NCBI GenBank assembly: GCA_963682055.1
Contig: OY821746.1
Span: 13,071,992 to 13,135,991, forward strand
Reading direction: 5' to 3'
DNA length: 64,000 nucleotides
Source: Primula veris
Lineage: Eukaryota > Streptophyta > Magnoliopsida > Ericales > Primulaceae
The translations under genes and the position numbers were made by a program. The notes below the pieces were generated by a model that had not been told where the DNA came from, made no database searches, and saw only the letters and a list, made by a program, of their open reading frames with translations. Positions 1 to 13,669 of this stretch are shown piece after piece. Numbering within the stretch: position 1 is the stretch's first letter; each line of letters opens with the position of its first letter.

Positions 1-634
1 AGAGTTGAGAAAAAGTATTCTATCTAAAGTTTTTGAGGAAATCTGAACATTTCCACGTACTTGAGGGAGACTATCGGTCAGCGGCAGTCTAAGAATAACT
101 TTGTGAGATTTTAAACAAAAAACGTGTAAATTAGGGTCAAATCACTATTTCAGGATAGAGATGCTCTAATTCGGTCTCTCATGTTGTCTTTTGAAAATAA
201 GATACTTGCACAAAGTTCGTACTTCGTTAAGTATTGTTAACCAAAAAATAAGTTCTTCACAAATCAACTTAAAATTGCTAAAAACTGATTGTAAGGCCAA
301 ACTTCAAACGGTGAAGTTTTGCTCAAGAATGCATTCCAAAGTAATACAAAAAAATTCGGGGAAAACTATTACCCAAACTATTTTACAAACATATAATCTT
401 CTATAACATTGAATCATCTTGAAAAAGCAAAAAAAATATATAAAAAAAACCAGGGACAGAATCAGAGATGAAACTGTTTGTGTCCACCTTGTAACACCAA
501 AATTGATAAATTACATTTACACACAAAATTGAATCTAGGATTACCATATTCATACCAAGACAAGTACAAAGAAAAATGGGATCATAGGGGGAAAAGGCCG
601 CCTTGCAGAGTAGACCGCTAACCAATAATCAATT
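1..634. other. 3' flank of the RRP12-like gene
   Basis: AT-rich sequence downstream of the stop codon of the minus-strand RRP12-like gene. It should hold that gene's 3' UTR and polyadenylation site. I see no convincing coding sequence; the short open frames on both strands have no recognisable composition or motif. Confidence 0.5.
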
Positions 635-3600
635 TCAGTTTTTGTTTTTCTTCTGGGTTTTCTTTTTAGACTTCTTTACTTTTATACCCTTGACAGAAAG
701 AGCACTGGCAACACTTCTACCTTCAAGCCCCTTTGCCATTTTTATTACACTTGACATTCCTTTCCTAGCGGCAGCCCTTTGCTCTGGTCGGCGACTCATC
801 ATTTTCCGATCAAGCGGCCAATAGGCATACGGCTCAAGTTTACCCTTTCTCTTCACATCCCCACTCGCCTTCTTACTAGCATACTCTTTTCCTGTGTAGG
901 CCCACCCACCACTCTCCTCTGAGATCTTCTTTCTCTTGCTACCTCTCTGTGAGTTCATCGACGAGTTGCTTCCAGCTCGACTCTTCCTATCAGAATCAAG
1001 ATCAGGCGATTTCTCTCTTTTGGGTTTTCTATCACCATCTTCGCGAATTATAAGCCTTCCATCTAAATCTATCTCTGGCTCTTCATCAAGATCGGCTTTG
1101 CGTCCGGGATGTTGTGAAGATGATCGAAGTGATGACCTTGTTCTTTGGCGGTCAAGCAAATCAAGCGGCTCATCATCCGATTGGTCAAAGGAATCTTCCT
1201 GTAAGCTCTTGGATGCTTCACGACTTCTTTTATTCCTTAAAAAACAAAATAATAGTCTTAGTATAGGTATGCATGTATATTACACCTATTCTTTCCCTAA
1301 AAGATTGCTCTTGTTTAATCAATTCACTTCACCGCAAATTATAAATTGGATAATCAAGAATTTATAATTTGTGTTGAAGTGAATAAATTAAGCAAGGGCA
1401 AATCAGACAAGGTATGCCAAAATTAAAAGTTACAGCTACCTATATTAGCCTTTATTAATCTTTGTGAACCAACGAAAATGAACGGTCTTAAAGGCTGGAT
1501 GAAGCATCTAAAGTATAAACTTTGCAAGGGCGGCGGGTACTTGTTTTGATATTACGGTATTTACCGCTTCAAGAAGTCATATTGAAACTGTGATATTTAA
1601 TACTTGAAAGATTCAAGTATTTTATTAACTTGGAATATTTGAAACTGTGAGATGCCTCAAGTTACATCATTATACTATTGCAACATCGTCGTCGTGAACT
1701 CACCTGATTGAAGTTGATTTAGTGGTCATCAAGGCAGAAGTCTTGCTCCTACGACCAGATAACGTCTTGCTTTCCATGTATTCTACCTCACTGTCAGATT
1801 CTTCATCGCCAAATTCAGAAAATATTTTTGTATGGTTCCACTTACTCATCCTACAAAATGAAAAGAAACTTAAAATCATTAACAATATAAACAAAATCTT
1901 AGACAGAGAACAAGGAAGCGAAAAAAAGTTCATAGCAGGCCCAACAGAGAAAAGATCTACAGTTACAGGTACGATTTATGTGCTGATGTGTGTATATTAA
2001 GTGCTTGTTTTTTGTGGAATTGTGCAAGTTAGGAAATTCACTCTTATAAAGTAAAGTATAAACTCAGTTTAAAACTCGTTCAAACCTCATGTTTAATATG
2101 CAAGAGATTTTTCAGATGAATTGAATTCTTATTGTACTTTCATATGAAACACATAAGGGATAATATTTATAACAACACTTTCAGAACAAACCATTTTATT
2201 GAACATGTATAACAGTGCAACGTAACACAGAAATTTTTTCCCAACTTCTTGCTTCTGAACAGTTTCGCGAGCAAAAAGTGTCTTGGAAGTTTCAAAGCGC
2301 CTTAAAAGTTCTTTTTTACTCATATAGGCAAAAGAAAAACGTCTCAGCAAAGAACTCAAACGGCATAAGCTTTTCACTCCTAAGTAGCTCTTCTTGCATT
2401 TTATAAACTTAAAATCTTGCGGTTTAGTGAAGCTCTAGCATAACTCTTTAGCTACACAATCAATCCTTAGAATATTGAAAAAAATAACTATAATTGGAGC
2501 AGTATCAAAGGCCTGCTGTTTGGGGTGTGACAGACTAACCTCGATGTAGTTGCTTTTGACCTATGACTTTTAGCATCCTCAGAAATAACAGAAGTTCCCC
2601 TTTCTTTCCGTTCTTTAAGCTGTGCATATAACGCCGATTTTTATAAATCAATTGAATAAAGGTAATCTCACTACACACTTAGCTAGAGTGAAATTACAAT
2701 TCCTACCTTTCTTATGTTAGTGAGAAGTTTCATATGGTATTCGGGCATTACAGACTTGACAGCATCCAACCCACATTTCTTAACCAACATTTCAAGGAGG
2801 TATTTAACCTGAGAAAGTAAAATAATATCATAAATGCGAGCGGGGTATCACAATGATATGAAGTTTGTGAAATAACTTTTTGAAAATGAAAACACAAAGC
2901 CGCTGACAAATAATTCAGGTGTTACGACCAGCAGACGTATCTACAAAATAGGAGCCTTTTGAGCTGGTCTTTTGAAGAGGCAGAATTGAATAAAGTGCTA
3001 GAAAAGGTGAAATAATATATTTATATCAACCCATTGCTAGTTCAAGCTTTCTATTCAATTCCACTTGTCACGCATAAACTGACACAGAACAAATGGTTCA
3101 AGAGTGACTTGCATTTGATTAGCACAATACAGCATCACGTACGTCACATGGTATTACTTATAGCATATTAAAAAAATCACAACTCAAGTTAACTTGATCT
3201 CTTTATTGATTACTACTCGATACACAACAAAAAAAGACAAAGGAAACCAAAATTACCTTCGCTTTAAAATGGTTCTTAGTGCCATCCTGCCACATCAGCA
3301 GGCCTTCCACTATGCTCCTTAGGTGCACTTCTAATCCCTCAGCTTGTGATTTGGCAACCAATACCTTCAGAAGACCTAAGCTAGCCTGCATAAAGAGCAA
3401 GAAAAGAACAGAGAGAACAACACATGAAAAAGTTTTCCATCAAAATACAAACATACTCGATCAAAATGTTGGCTTAGACCAAAAACAAACCTTAAGAATT
3501 TCTTTGTTTTTTCTTCGGAGGAGGAGAAATGTCGACGGGAGAACACTATAAGCAGCAGAAATAAGATCAGAGAATTCGTAAGCCAGTCGAGCTAAGCCCG

Positions 3601-6600
3601 TCACTGCTGCACTGATCATATGAGGGCTCTCGCCAGCAAGACCTCCAGCCACCTAGAAGCCAATGATATACATGCTTGTTTATTAACATGCAGTATTTTC
3701 TCATGATAATTAATCTGATTCTATATCTAAACAAATACTCGAAAGAAATGCATATATATACCATGCTGAAGAACTGAAGCAAGTTCTCTGGTTTTCCGCC
3801 TTTCTCTTCATCTCCACAGGCATGGCCAATTTCAACAATCATATCATAAGCTCTGGTTCTTGTTTTTTTGTTAGCCTGCAAGAATGTACTAATTAAATAG
3901 GGAAAAAGCAGCATGGAGAACTAAAAGGCACGTGCAAAATACTTTTTTGCTCCTTCAGACATTGGTTGCACATGAAAGGCCTATATAAATATAAGCACCG
4001 CCAGATACATACCTCCTTCAGAGAAAGTATTATTTCGGTTAAGAAAGAAGAAACAACATCCCGCCGTCTCTGCTCAAGTTCACCCTGTATGAAAACATAC
4101 AAGTGATTGATAAAAAACATGCAACTTAAAATATTACAAAATATCTCTACAAATACTCTTAAACAAACTACAAAAGAATCCGATATTTACCTTAGAGATG
4201 TGGACAATTAAGAAATATAAACAATCAAGACGGGGACGTTTAGCTGAACAATGACATGAGGGCAGCACATTAATCATCAGATCAAGCAACTTCTCAACAT
4301 TCTTTGAAAGAAATTCATCACAGTTCTGTCCGCCAAAAAAACAGCAGGCACATATTAGTCGAAGTCATTAAACAGTATATCAATTATGTCAGCAAAAAGT
4401 TATCATACCATCTAGAATGTTAAACAAACTCAGAAAAACAATTAGCACATAAATAGTGTTTTTGAGTTAAAATTGCATCGTCGGTGTAATAATACTTCAT
4501 TTTGTTTAGTTTACTAATTACTAAAAGCTGATAGGTAGATATACAAAACTACTCTTATCATCCACCCTGGAAGTCTTTCATTTTCTTCCGGTGCCAAGAT
4601 ATAAAAATGCAAGCTTTCTTCCTAATCGCCTCTTCAGAACACTATTACACAAACTCAATGTTGTCCTTAGTCCCTAATTTTCACGTACTCCATTTCTTTT
4701 ATCCTTCTACTCTCAAAGGTCTTTCCGAGAGAGACATATTTTTAAAGGTCTTTTTTTAAAAAAATACAGCGGTATAAAAAAAACAAAACAAAAAGGAATC
4801 ACTTCAAAGTTCCTGATGTACCTTGAGAATAGTTGAGAGAACTTTGTATGCTTTCTTTTGAACCAGGCCATCTGCATCCTGCAATTATAAAAGAATCCAA
4901 AATCCCTTGCTTCAACTTTTGAAAAGATGCATAAAAACACAACTGTAATCGCCAAAACTGAAGAATCACAAACCTTTAATGCAGGATCAATAACAATAAA
5001 CAGCAGATCAATCTCCTTTGAATCTAATCCCGGCAATAGAGCCACCGCCAAGTCCAACAACCGTGCCCTACATTCCAAAAGAATAAACAGTTAAACCAAG
5101 AGCAAAAACAAGGATTAATAATGCTAGAAAGGGGAGAGAGAATCAGCTACCTTGCAAGTGAAGCTGAACTCTCATTTGACGAGTTGTCAATCTGCATTTC
5201 ACTTTTGGATTGTTCTGCTTTTTTGTTAGCTTCTTGTGTTGCCTTTAAAAGCTTTTGCATTGTGGTCTTAAAGAACTTAGTAATAACTTCTTTATCTGAT
5301 ATTGAAGCAAACTGGCTAATTGTGGTCTGCAAGAGTGTATGGATTTGTCATATAATGCAGTAAAACTGAAATAGATACATCTAAAAGAAATTACCAAAAA
5401 TAATATCCATTTGATACCTACATACAGTTGTTAGGTTAATTTTTTGTATACCCATCACAACTTTCTCACTTGGTACAATCCATTCACTTTCTATGCCAAT
5501 TTGGATGGCATGTGACATCACATGGATGTCTTCCCTAATAAATACTTACGGTTTTGTACACCTTGCTATCACAATATTTCGAACTTATACATCCAACTTG
5601 ATGAAAAGGTGCCGCAGCTTACAAACTCAGGAAAAAAGAGACGTCTGGTGCACTAACTTAAAAGGCAGTTAGTCTAATGTACATATTCAAAATGTCTGTT
5701 TAGTAGAGTGTACATAACTGTAATTAACCTTATAGCCGTCTATTTGTGCATATCAGAACTGTATGCAGCCATGCAGGGTAGTATTTTAGAAACCAGATCA
5801 TATTGTGTAGACTAAGTTACTTCTTCAAGTAGTAACCGAGGCAAAACTTTAAGCAACTACACCATAGCTTTTTCAGTCAATTTCTTTAATTATATATATG
5901 AGCTTATTAATTAAGGACACCACGTCTATAATTTTTCGTAAATATGTTCAACCCACTAATCAAGCAAATCTGATGCAACAGATTCATTTAAGAAAAACAT
6001 AACAAATGAAGACTTACTTGCAAGCTTCCACCTGTATCAGTCAGGGATTGCATATAAAGCCCGGATAAAAGAGAGATGAATTCACGAGCGGAGGATCTCA
6101 AAATACTCAAGTTGTTAGAAGCAACTTCAGTGGTATATCTTCCCACAGCTTGCTTAATGGACTTGCTTATTTCAATATCAGGCAAATTTTGTGTTCCATC
6201 CACTATTTTCTTATTTTGCTGAATCAGAATTTGCAACGCAGAGCATATTATACCTCGTACATCCTGTTCCTCGCGAAGAGCACGGGATATTTCTCTCTCT
6301 AAGTCTTTGAAGCTTTCAGAAGTATCCAGAGGGTAGTTGCAAAAGGAAGGAAGTAACGACCACAAAGAGTATACAAGTCCTGCTACACTCCTTGAAGAAT
6401 ACACCTTACCTTCTCTCTCTAGCTACAAAAAACGGAAATTATTGCAAGAAAACACCAAAAAAATGGGCATATGATTGCATTAGATATATTAAATTACCAT
6501 TTGGGATCTTCGTCTGACACTTCGTATCATTGATATAACCGACTCTGTAAAGAACGATAGACGGGCACCAATTGTGTATTGCTTCAAAATCGGAAAAAGC

Positions 6601-9600
6601 CAATCATTGGCTTGGGATAAATCTTCGGATTCCAGCTTAAGAGGCAGTATACTCAGGAATGTTTCGGGACCCATGGAAGCAAGGGCTGATCCCAGGCATT
6701 CATGTAACTGATTAAAAAGTTCATGTTTTAAAAATCCAGGGCAAGTAAGGAGTGGAAATAAAGCAAGCAAAAATGATATGGTCATCATCCTAAAAATTAT
6801 TCGTATTAGATTCAGCATAACATGGAGGATGAAGTAAAATATGCTGGTTCTAAATGATGCGGTTAGCCTAACCAAGAAAAAAACTGTAAAACAAATGATA
6901 TTGTATCCCAAACATTAGCTAACCAGATTTAAGTATAGTTATTTGATGTGAGAAATTTGTTTTGGCTGAAACCTTAAAACACCCTAGGAACGGCAATCGC
7001 CTCACAGAGCATGAACAATTATTGAATTTGCTAATTATATGGGATGGAATACAATCACTTTTTCCTTCTATAAATAAAAATACAACATTACCACATCTAT
7101 TATAAACATCTTAATCATGAAATACTATGCTAATATATTCTTTGAAGGACAAGACATTGTAGTATTGTACTTTGGAGTTCTCTTTTGCCTTTTGACAAGA
7201 CATTTCCCCGTATTGGTGACCTTTTGTGGAAACTAGCTCTCAAGATAATTAACACGAAAAGCAATGAAAAAGAAACAATCATCCATTTCATCCAATGTTC
7301 TAAACCAAAAAAACATTACACATGATATGATGGGTGAAGCAATTAAGTTTTTAATAATCGACTTCTCCTATACAGTTCAAGAATATGTCAGATGCCTTTT
7401 TAACAGAATCAGGAACTCACCCAACAAATACGGAATCAAGATTCCCCCACAGCTATCTTTTTTCTTTAGATTTAATATTTTTAGATATTGCCGTAACTAT
7501 GATGTGGGGATTCTTAAATCATTTTTGTGAGCACCAATAAATTATAGATGGCTTTCCAAACAAATAAGATATATGGCTATATGCCATGCCATGTCATGTA
7601 TATAGAAAGGGATCAATGGAAGCATAATAGCACCTGCTTTCTGTAAGGGAAATCTTCATCCGACAAATTCTGCATATTCGCTAGGTTCTGAAGTGTTCCC
7701 TTCATTAAGTAAGAAGAATTTTCACCTACAGTAGCAATATGTATATATAATTATTATCATGAACTCAAAAACTCTAATCACCTCAATGAGAATGCATGAT
7801 ACAGTCTGGGAGAAAAGAGAACTCTTGACTAGGCTGAAGTAGGTCAGACTCGCCCACCAGTCCACTTTTCTCACCAAAAACACGGTAAGACTAATTCCAA
7901 ACAATTGAACCCTTAAATGGATAATTTTGTTTCCGCAGGAGGAGGGATGGGTGGGACTAGATGATTCGGGTTAAAAAACAATTTTAGCCTTTCTAATAAT
8001 TGAATAAGGAAATCATAGTCTACGGATTTTAGTCATTTGACCGTCAAGTCCCAGAACACTTCTCTGTAAAACAAACTTCTTTATCCTAGTTCCAGTGCTC
8101 ATACACTAAAAAATGATGGAAATGAATAGCGGAAAATGATTCCACCAAGATTAGAAAGTAAAACTAACCGAAGACTAATTATCAGGAGAGTTAGCCCAGT
8201 TAAACTCGTATGAGAAAACAGTCAATAAACTAAAGTCTCAGTACCTAATGTCTCAAATAACGCTGAAGCCACTTGAAATGACATATCCCAAACTGCAGAA
8301 TATCGATAATCAAGTAAACTATCAACGGTTGCGCAAAGTTTTTCCACAACGGTTGGCCCAGACTTTCTTATGCTTTTGTATGCACTTCCGCGGATCTGAT
8401 CTATCCCTTGTTTTATCAAGTTTTCATCAATACACTCGTGAATTAGACTCTTTAAAGCTTCTGTTGCTGCAAATAACGCTGCTTCATGCTCAGATACCAA
8501 CATATCTGGAAATAAGACATAATGACAGAAACAACAATGTAAGATTCACCTCATCTGTCGCCACAAAAAAAGATCAAACGTAAAATGACAGATGATCTGC
8601 TCCACGGAAATCGAAGTTATCAAAGGCAAAGGGATGTCATACCTTTGAAAGTGAAAACTATGCTTTTAGATACTATAAAAGGAGGTTAATTCAGTTTTGT
8701 AAGATTTCGATTTTGTACACCAACCTACTAAAATGAGATAATTAATGTTTAATATATTCAACTATCATTTGATTTTGATTTAGTATACTCAACTAACAAG
8801 TTTTCTGATTAGTATACTGCACTAAATGAAAACTTTCGATTTAGTATATTGCCGTCCAATTGTCTAAGAGAAATAAGTAAAGTACAATATTACCACTGTA
8901 AAACTTAAATTAATTTCGATTTAGTATATTGTACTAATATATTTTTTTAATTTTGTACACTATTTTTTCTATCAACTTCACACTTATTCATTATTAATGA
9001 AGTAGTTCTTGTAGTTTCAGAATGTAATAAATTTGATACTTATAATCTCAAAGGCAAAAAAAGTGTAAAAAATAATATGTAGGGCTAATAACTTATGTTA
9101 TAAATAATAAGTAATTTTACTTGGTACATTTCGTCATGTATGGACAGTAAAAACTATAACTTGTTCTTTTCTCATTCAAATTAAAATTGTTTATAAAAAA
9201 TAAAAAATTATTCGTTTAGAAATTATAACTTAAATACAACCCATCAGTAGATTTTTTTTTTAAAAAGGAGTCATTGAAAAACAAAAACAAAATAAAAAAT
9301 AAACATATACGACCAAAATAAAATTATACTACAAAAATAAAATAATTTTAGTTAGTGAAATTAATAACGTGTAATGAAGAAAGTAAACCAAAATCATATT
9401 TTTTGCACCCTTTTAACTTTACATACACAAAATGGCGAAGCTGGGTATAGTTTATTTAATATATAATGCATAATATGTATAAGAAGTGTTGGTAGCTTAG
9501 TTGTTATAAATCCTCCGTCACTATCAGTAAACAGTGGATCAAATCTTGTTGATGAGTTTTATTTGTTTTAGTCAATTTAGCAGGTACAATACTATTAATA

Positions 9601-12600
9601 TTTAACATACCAAAGTTTGTAACATAAGTACTTGTAGTCTAGTTGGTTAAGGTCCTTTCCTCCACATTAGAAGACCTGCATTCAAAATGATTATGCTCCA
9701 GTTTTTTTTTTAGTTAATTTATTAGGTAAAATGACCATTATACACTTTAATTTAACTGAAAACATTAGATGACGTCACTTTTTAACTGTCAATTTGAACG
9801 GTAAATACTAAATCAAAATTTTTTATTTAGTACATTATACTAATCAGAAAACTTATTAGTTGAGTATACTAAATCGAAATCACGTGATAGTTGAATATAC
9901 TAAGCATTAATTATCTCTACTAAAATTATCAATGATTAGTGATTACTAACAGTAAATTTCACAACGATTTAGTACAGTTAGTTTATTAAACAAAAACAAA
10001 AAACAAATCTTAGTTCGGGGTACTTTTATTATTTTTTATATTTTCAACACTATTCTATCATGTTTTTTCCTAATCAGTCACCAATCTATGGTTTTTTTTT
10101 ATGTTTCAGAACCTAATCTATGGTTGTTTACCTATTTAGTCACTTTTAAGATCGTAGATAAATGTTAATAAGTGAACAAAATGCTAATTTTTGTAAGTTG
10201 TGTACAAAATAGAAATATCTGTAATTTTCCTTCTTATAGTTGTGTAGGAGGGAAATTAAAGTGATATTTTTTTTTGTGAAAATAGTGTAAATCAGAATAA
10301 AAGTCGACCAAAAAAAGTACAATTATGATTTTATTTATTTTTGGGATCAAATTACAATTAAAAGGTAATTTTTCTTCATATGCCAAACAACCACATTACT
10401 TAAAAGTAGCTGACTTATAAAATTTTAATAAACAGGCAAAGAAACAATAGGATAGGAACAGTACCAGCAAGTGCATTGAACACGAGCGGGAGTTTTACAC
10501 CGCAAAGTTGCTGATTGCCAGAATAAACCTTCTTCATTCCAATATCAAGCAGCCTAGCAGAGAACGTCATGTCATCGGGGGACATCTCATCCGCAGAGAT
10601 AGAAACACTTAACAAGCACAACAGATCAAGAAGCACTTCGGAAGAAACCTCCAAAGTAGGGTAATGACAAACCGAACTCAAACAGCTTGTTATACGCTTG
10701 GTAACAACAGGTTGCTTTAGTTCCAAAAGGGACTTGAAGTACTTGAGTATGGTATTGGAAAATTTTGGAGAGAGAAGAGAGAGAGAATCTGTGAGGGCGT
10801 CTAGCAGAAAGAGGACCTCTTGTGCTCCTCCTTTAGAGGTTTCTGAGGCACCTGTATTTGATCCACCAGCTAAAAGTAGAAATCTTTCAAAAACTTTTGT
10901 AATGGCTTCGCTTGCTGGTAGCAGTACAGGTGTTCTTTGGAAACTGTTGAGGACATCACGCAGACAGATATGCGACTGCTTTCGCACCTGACAGAAAGTG
11001 GTTAAACAGTTCAGGAATTGTGCAGTTTATAAATTAATACAGTCTCTAACAACAATAAATCAGCTAACAGTAACTACAATCATTGCAATAGAGTGGTCTA
11101 TAAAGGGGGAAAGCAAAAAAGAAACACGAGCTCATCAATAAAACCTAGGCGATTGAAGCAACATTGCTACGAATCAATCTTGCATAAATCAAAAGCATTA
11201 CAAAACTACATGGAAAGATCCCTAAAAGTTGCCATACTGATTCAAGCAGGCTTTTGATAGTGAAATTATCCACAAGACTAACGGATGTATAACAAACTAG
11301 TCAACCAATGTTTCACTCGTAACTGTTTTTTTTTTCAGATAAATAAACACACGTTATCTCAGCAGCCATAAAACATATGTTATTTTCAGTTTATTAAATT
11401 CATAAAAATAAGAAATCACACCTTAGAGCTATGATCAGTGACGCAAGTGAGGATAAACCCGAAAAGGTCCGCCAAGCTCCCCTGCCAGTCACCTTCTCCA
11501 GCACCGCCACAACGCTCCCAACGCACATCAACCCCGCGGCAGCTGCCTCAGGAGTCACAGAGCTTGCCGTCAAAACCTTAAAAATCAAATCGGATATATA
11601 CTCCAATTTCTTCACGACAACGGAGCGGGGGAGGGGATGGGGGAGAGAGAGGACGGAGAGGAGGGAGGCGATGACGTAGGAAGGGGGAGACGGGTCCGAT
11701 GAGAGAGAGAGAGGAGGGAGGTACATAAAAAATGACTTGTTAATAAAAACCAAGCTACAGATCACTTTTAAATAAATAAAAAAAGCTACATTACACTGCA
11801 GCTTATTTGTAGAAAGTTTTTCTTCTGGTAACCAAAAAAAGCCGACACCAAACATGTCCTAAATAAAAACTAAATAAGTCAACAAAAACTTATACGATCA
11901 GTGGCGCAAGTGAGTTTATAAGTGAGTATAAACCTAAAAGAGCTCCACCAATACAGTATCAAAAATAAAAAATAAAATTAATTAAAGTAACAAAAAGGAA
12001 ACCACACCTTAGGACTATAATCAGTGGCGCGAGTGAGGATAAACCCGTAGTAGTATAATTTTTTAAACTAATTTACCTTCAGTTAAATTAAATTAATTAT
12101 AAAAAAAAAAAAAGCATACCTTAGAGCTATGATTTACGGGATAAACCCGATAAGCTCAGAAAAACAGTAATAAAAACAAACTATTAAAAATTAAACTAAT
12201 AAAATAAGAAATTAAACCTTCAGGCTATGATCAGTGGCGCAGGTGAGGATAAACCCGAAGAGGTCGGCCAAGCTCCCTTGCCACGTCACCTTCTCCATCA
12301 CCGCCAGGACACTCACCATGCACCTCAACGCTGCGGCAGCCGCCTCAGGAGTAACGGAACTCGCCCTCAAAACCTTAAAAATCAACTCCGATATATAACC
12401 GGATTTCTTAACAACAACGGAGCGGGGGAGGAGGGGGAGGAGGAGAGAGAGGACGGAGAGGAGGGAGGTGATTAAATGCGAGGGTGGGGACGGGTCCGAT
12501 GAGAGAGAGGAGAGAGAAGTACACGTGGCGCCAAAATAGGAGGTGGGAGTTAGCGGGTTTAGGGTTTCTTTTAGGGTTTGTGAGATCGAAGCTATGGTGG

Positions 12601-12697
12601 TGCATATGTGGATGTGGGACTCTTTTGATGACGTGGCATACCGGGAAAGGATTACTTCGCAGGGGTCTGCGGCGGAGTACGGCGGTGGTTGTTCCAT
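635..12697 (-). CDS. RRP12: RRP12-like protein (NUC173/ARM-repeat ribosome biogenesis factor), 18 exons
   Basis: Exons, in order on the minus strand: 12697-12218, 10987-10465, 8505-8245, 7725-7634, 6707-6498, 6422-6018, 5326-5151, 5067-4974, 4878-4822, 4325-4191, 4084-4013, 3875-3762, 3652-3491, 3385-3257, 2808-2707, 2619-2540, 1850-1704, 1235-635. Every intron is GT..AG, phases agree, and the total is 3840 nt (1279 aa plus stop), the usual plant length. The family consists of helical-repeat nuclear proteins needed for pre-40S/pre-60S maturation and export. Visible here: the helical N-terminal half; the NUC173-like core in exons 3-6, with segments such as SSYLMKGTLQNLA and LHECLGSALASMGPE; and a Lys/Arg/Glu-rich, nuclear-type C-terminus ending in a lysine-rich tail. 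The start is the only in-frame Met of exon 1, just below a telo-box. The exon 18 acceptor (TTTTTTAAG) is weak; AG nine bases further in would also keep the frame. Confidence 0.92.
8729..9925. mobile_element. foldback/MULE-like element with ~135-bp terminal inverted repeats in RRP12 intron 2
   Basis: The left arm (about 8729-8870) and right arm (about 9785-9925) are inverted copies of each other. They share long matches, including GATTTAGTATACTCAACTAA and TTTTCTGATTAGTAT read on opposite strands. The interior is AT-rich, has no coding capacity, and contains two tRNA-like promoter modules. Long terminal inverted repeats without a transposase fit a non-autonomous Mutator-like or foldback element. 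I could not define the target duplication. Confidence 0.65.
9493..9689 (+). other. two tandem tRNA-like (Pol III A/B box) modules
   Basis: Module 1 has an A-box-like TAGCTTAGTTGT at 9493 and GATCAAATC at 9537, which fits the B-box pattern GWTCRANNC. Module 2 has TAGTCTAGTTGG at 9635, a perfect A-box pattern, and a degenerate B box near 9678. Sequence after each B box is also similar (a T-rich run, then AGT-AATTTA-AGGTA). They look like two decayed SINE heads or tRNA-derived units, not functional tRNA genes. Confidence 0.4.
11422..11734 (-). pseudogene. duplicated, frameshifted copy of RRP12 exon 1 (3' part) inside intron 1
   Basis: This segment repeats the last ~300 nt of exon 1 (12218-12515), including the peptide-level match SVVVKK-x-YIS-x-LIFKVL and the splice donor AAG|GTGTG at 11422/11421. 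It has no start codon of its own. Relative to exon 1 it lacks one base in the stretch matching V-T-W-Q-G, so the reading frame shifts there and cannot deliver the normal phase to exon 2. Splicing from exon 1 directly to exon 2 gives the intact protein, so this copy is best read as a dead exon. It could still act as a decoy 5' splice site. Confidence 0.8.
11893..12156. repeat. three short remnants of the RRP12 exon-1/intron-1 boundary
   Basis: Further partial copies of the exon-1 end occur at about 11893-11950, 12003-12047 and 12118-12156. They share words such as AGTGAGGATAAACCCG. The second and third retain the AAG|GT donor; the third reads AAG|GTATG, a better match to the donor consensus than the true one. 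They look like decayed units of a local tandem amplification of the boundary. Confidence 0.65.
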
Positions 12698-12709
12698 GGT
12701 GACGGCGGC

Positions 12710-12717
12710 TAGGGTTT
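12710..12717 (-). promoter_or_regulatory. telo-box in the RRP12-like 5' leader
   Basis: On the minus strand this reads AAACCCTA, 13 bases upstream of the start codon. Telo-boxes are enriched in plant promoters and leaders of ribosomal-protein and ribosome-biogenesis genes, which fits the RRP12 assignment. The match is exact; its function here is inferred. Confidence 0.5.
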
Positions 12718-12752
12718 TGGGGAGTGTGAGTTTTCGTCTGTGTGTGTTTGGG

Positions 12753-12760
12753 ATTTTATA
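12753..12760 (-). promoter_or_regulatory. candidate TATA box of the RRP12-like gene
   Basis: The minus strand reads TATAAAAT about 56 bases upstream of the start codon. This would give a very short leader containing the telo-box. It is the only TATA-like word close enough to serve this start. Confidence 0.4.
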
Positions 12761-13515
12761 CTATAGCTGTTTCTCTCGCGGTTTTAGTTAATTACTACAT
12801 TGCTGCCCTTATTTCCAATAATAATCGTTACTCTTACCACATTCATCAAATACATTATGACGTAATCGAATCGAAAATGCAACGTTAAATAAAATGACGG
12901 AATCATGTTCTCTCACCTGTCACATAGTTGGTGTATTTTGTCAACGTCAGTCAAAACTATATCCTAAAATTATAGATTTAATGACCGCAATTTCGTCAAT
13001 TTACGGTGTTAGGTCCTTAATATGAAGGAAAACGATAGATTAATACATAGATTGTTAAACGTTGTGTTTTATTACCTAAATTGTTAACCACTTATAATAC
13101 AATACACTAAACATATTTTTTTATTTTTTTTCGTAATATTGTTACATAAAACTGTGTTTATACTCATTTTATGTTTTCATGGCTATGATGTCAAATGGAG
13201 TACAATCTTATAACATCAGTAAAGACGGATTTTAGACAGAAGAAGCTAAGATCGTTGTTGTTTGATCTGTTGTTTATGGGTTTGAGTTGTGAAAATACTC
13301 TCTCGCATAAATGCAATGAAGACTATTTTCATTTGATCCAAAGTGGTCTGGCCTTCCTCGGACCTTATGCATAGCGGGAGCTTCAGCACTGGGTTAGTCT
13401 TTTTGCCCTTTAGGTAGTTTAGTGTTAATCTTATTTAGTTATGCTTAATAACCGCCTAATTCACTAGTAAGGGTAACATTTATGACAGGTAAATGGATTT
13501 TGTAAAATTGTTCGG

Positions 13516-13669
13516 GTTCGTTTGGTAACAGGTTTTTTTAGCTGATTTTTGGATTTTTAATTTAAAATTTTATGGGGTGGTTTGATAGTAATATGAATTT
13601 TCAGTAGAATTTTTAATAAAACTTTTTAAATATGTTTTTGGATCCAAAAATCCATTACCAAACAATAGC
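13516..13669. mobile_element. short MITE with GTTTGGTAA-type inverted ends
   Basis: The left end GTTCGTTTGGTAACAGG and right end CCATTACCAAACAATAGC are inverted versions of each other. The ~150-bp interior is A+T-rich and non-coding. Size and structure fit a non-autonomous DNA element; the superfamily is uncertain. Confidence 0.5.

Noticed and set aside
7264..7530. 88-aa plus-strand frame
   Set aside because: It lies inside an intron of the RRP12-like gene on the opposite strand and has no protein-like features.
9487..9700. Functional tRNA genes
   Set aside because: A and B boxes are present, but no cloverleaf with acceptor pairing can be drawn around them.
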